Source: Limiplasma sp031556335
GTDB taxonomy: Bacteria > Bacillota > Clostridia > Christensenellales > Aristaeellaceae
Assembly: GCA_031556335.1 (NCBI GenBank)
Contig: JAVBTE010000155.1
Coordinates: forward strand, 1 to 6,059
DNA length: 6,059 bases
Reading direction: 5' to 3'
Shown here: positions 4,897 through 6,059 of the stretch, piece by piece
Position numbering within the stretch: position 1 is the first letter of the stretch
Layout of the letters: the number at the start of each line of letters is the position of its first letter
The notes under the pieces: model-generated
The model's database searches: none
Told to the model about the DNA's origin: nothing
What the model saw: the letters and a program-made list of their open reading frames with translations, nothing else
Translations under genes and position numbers: made by a program

Positions 4897-6059
4897 ATGC
4901 TTAGAAATCTTAGCTTGCGTAATAAATTGTTTGTTTTGGTCACATTCGTGGTGGTGGTGTCGTTTTTGGCCGTCACGTGGATCGTGTCGGACAACAGCAT
5001 CGACATGGCGAAAAGGGACGCATTCGCCCTGGCCCAGGAGCGGGCGGAGAAATACAAAAACGAGATCAAGGCGGAACTGCAGGGCGCCCGGGTCACCTCG
5101 GAAACCCTGAAAACCGTGCTGGAAACGCTGAAGGATTTTGACCTGACGGACCGGGACATGATGAACGCGATCCTGAAAAACGCGCTGGCGCAAAAGGAAT
5201 ACATCACCGCGTTTTGCATCGCCTATGAGCCCGACGCCCTGGACGGGAAGGACGCCCTGTACGCAGGGCAAAGGCCCGCCTATGACGAAACGGGCCGCTA
5301 TGCCCCTTACTGGAACAAGCTGGGGGGCAACATCGACGTGGAACCCCTGTACGACATCGACATCGCCGACTGGTACATCGTGCCCAAAGAAACCAAAAAG
5401 GAATACATTACCGACCCCTACCCCTATCTGGTGCAGGGGCACCCGGTGATGCTGGCCAGCCTGATTTTCCCCATCCTGCATGAAGATCGCTTCATCGGCA
5501 TCATCTCGTCGGACATTGTGCTGGACAAGCTGCAGGAGATGGTGTCCCAGGTCAATATGGATGGGCAGGGCGGGTATACCCAGATTTTTTCCGGGTCCGG
5601 AATGGTGGTGGCCCATCCCGAGAAAATGCACCTGGGCAAAGACCTGGTGGAGTGCCAAACAATGGAAATGCTCAGGACAGAGCCTGCCAAGGCCAAGGAG
5701 GCCCTTGGGTACGCCCAGGGCTATCTGGACGGGCACCCCCTGGCGGAGGGGGCGGACGAGGCGCAGATTGCGGCCCGCGCCAACCTGGAAACCTTTGTGG
5801 CGGAGCTGAAAGCCTATGCGGAAACCCCCGGCCAGCCTCTGCCGGACATGCAGATGCTTGCGCCGGAAATGGCACTGGAAATTCTGCGGGTCGCCCCGGA
5901 GCGGCTTGAATATGTCACGGCGGCCAAGGGGCATATTGGCGGCGGCCAGCGGTACATTTCCAGCACCAAGGAATATTACACGGTGTATGCGCCCATTCAG
6001 TTCAGCGAGGACACCCGGCCCTGGTCGGTGGCGGTCAGCGTGCCCATGGCGGAGGTGCT
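4897..6059 (+). CDS. dCache-domain membrane receptor, probable methyl-accepting chemotaxis protein (3' partial)
   Basis: The open frame continues past the window edge; 387 codons are present. It starts at ATG 4897 with AAGGAG at 4884-4889. After LSLRNKL comes a membrane helix (about 10-31), then a long amphipathic helix (about 35-82), then an extracellular double-Cache domain. Family features of dCache_1 are GRYAPYW (133-139), DWYIVPKETKKEYITDPYPY (158-177), a membrane-distal PI (192-193) and FIGIISSDI (199-207). The proximal half contains YYTVYAPI (360-367). A helix-rich insertion of roughly 90 residues (about 253-343) lies between the two halves. The second membrane helix, HAMP and output domain are beyond the edge. 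An MCP output is the likeliest, but histidine kinases and GGDEF proteins share this sensor, so the output is inferred. The gene is transcribed from its own promoter and is probably unrelated functionally to pyr. Confidence 0.8.
   Translation, partial: MLRNLSLRNKLFVLVTFVVVVSFLAVTWIVSDNSIDMAKRDAFALAQERAEKYKNEIKAELQGARVTSETLKTVLETLKDFDLTDRDMMNAILKNALAQKEYITAFCIAYEPDALDGKDALYAGQRPAYDETGRYAPYWNKLGGNIDVEPLYDIDIADWYIVPKETKKEYITDPYPYLVQGHPVMLASLIFPILHEDRFIGIISSDIVLDKLQEMVSQVNMDGQGGYTQIFSGSGMVVAHPEKMHLGKDLVECQTMEMLRTEPAKAKEALGYAQGYLDGHPLAEGADEAQIAARANLETFVAELKAYAETPGQPLPDMQMLAPEMALEILRVAPERLEYVTAAKGHIGGGQRYISSTKEYYTVYAPIQFSEDTRPWSVAVSVPMAEV

Noticed and set aside
4177..5934. Long minus-strand open frame (585 codons) opposite pyrI and the receptor
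   Set aside because: It runs through the terminator, the promoter and two well-supported + strand genes, and has the same His/Gly-rich shadow composition and no family signature.

Overview
This window is most likely chromosomal DNA of a GC-rich (roughly 60% by eye) anaerobic Firmicute, probably a gut-type clostridium of the Oscillospiraceae/Ruminococcaceae kind. The clues are the Gram-positive gene order pyrK-pyrD-pyrF-pyrE, the heteromeric NAD-dependent dihydroorotate dehydrogenase (PyrK + class 1B PyrD), strong GGAGG-type ribosome binding sites, and a clear sigma-A-type promoter. Assignment below class level is inference.

Layout, all genes on the + strand. Positions 1-2326 hold pyrK (5' end cut off by the window), pyrD and pyrF, joined by 7-nt and 4-nt overlaps. 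Positions 2327-2671 are a 345-nt gene-free gap filled almost entirely by a palindrome-rich composite repeat (about 2335-2635) whose outer, middle and inner hairpins mirror each other. Positions 2672-4680 hold pyrE, pyrB and pyrI, with pyrB and pyrI overlapping by 4 nt. A stem-loop and then an intrinsic terminator (4738-4776) close the pyrimidine cluster. A separate promoter (TTTACA-N17-TATAAT, 4802-4830) then drives a membrane-anchored dCache sensory receptor, probably a methyl-accepting chemotaxis protein. That gene runs off the right edge.

Function: PyrB/PyrI form the regulated aspartate transcarbamoylase that makes carbamoyl-aspartate. PyrD/PyrK oxidise dihydroorotate to orotate with NAD+. 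PyrE adds PRPP to give OMP, and PyrF decarboxylates OMP to UMP. Dihydroorotase (pyrC) and carbamoyl-phosphate synthase (carAB/pyrAA-AB) are not in the window and may lie upstream of pyrK. No PyrR-type attenuator is visible here; any leader for the operon would be upstream.

The coding content is ordinary. The parts that deserve a second look are the mirrored repeat splitting the pyr operon and the large insertion in the receptor's extracellular domain. I found no evidence of a wholly new biological system.
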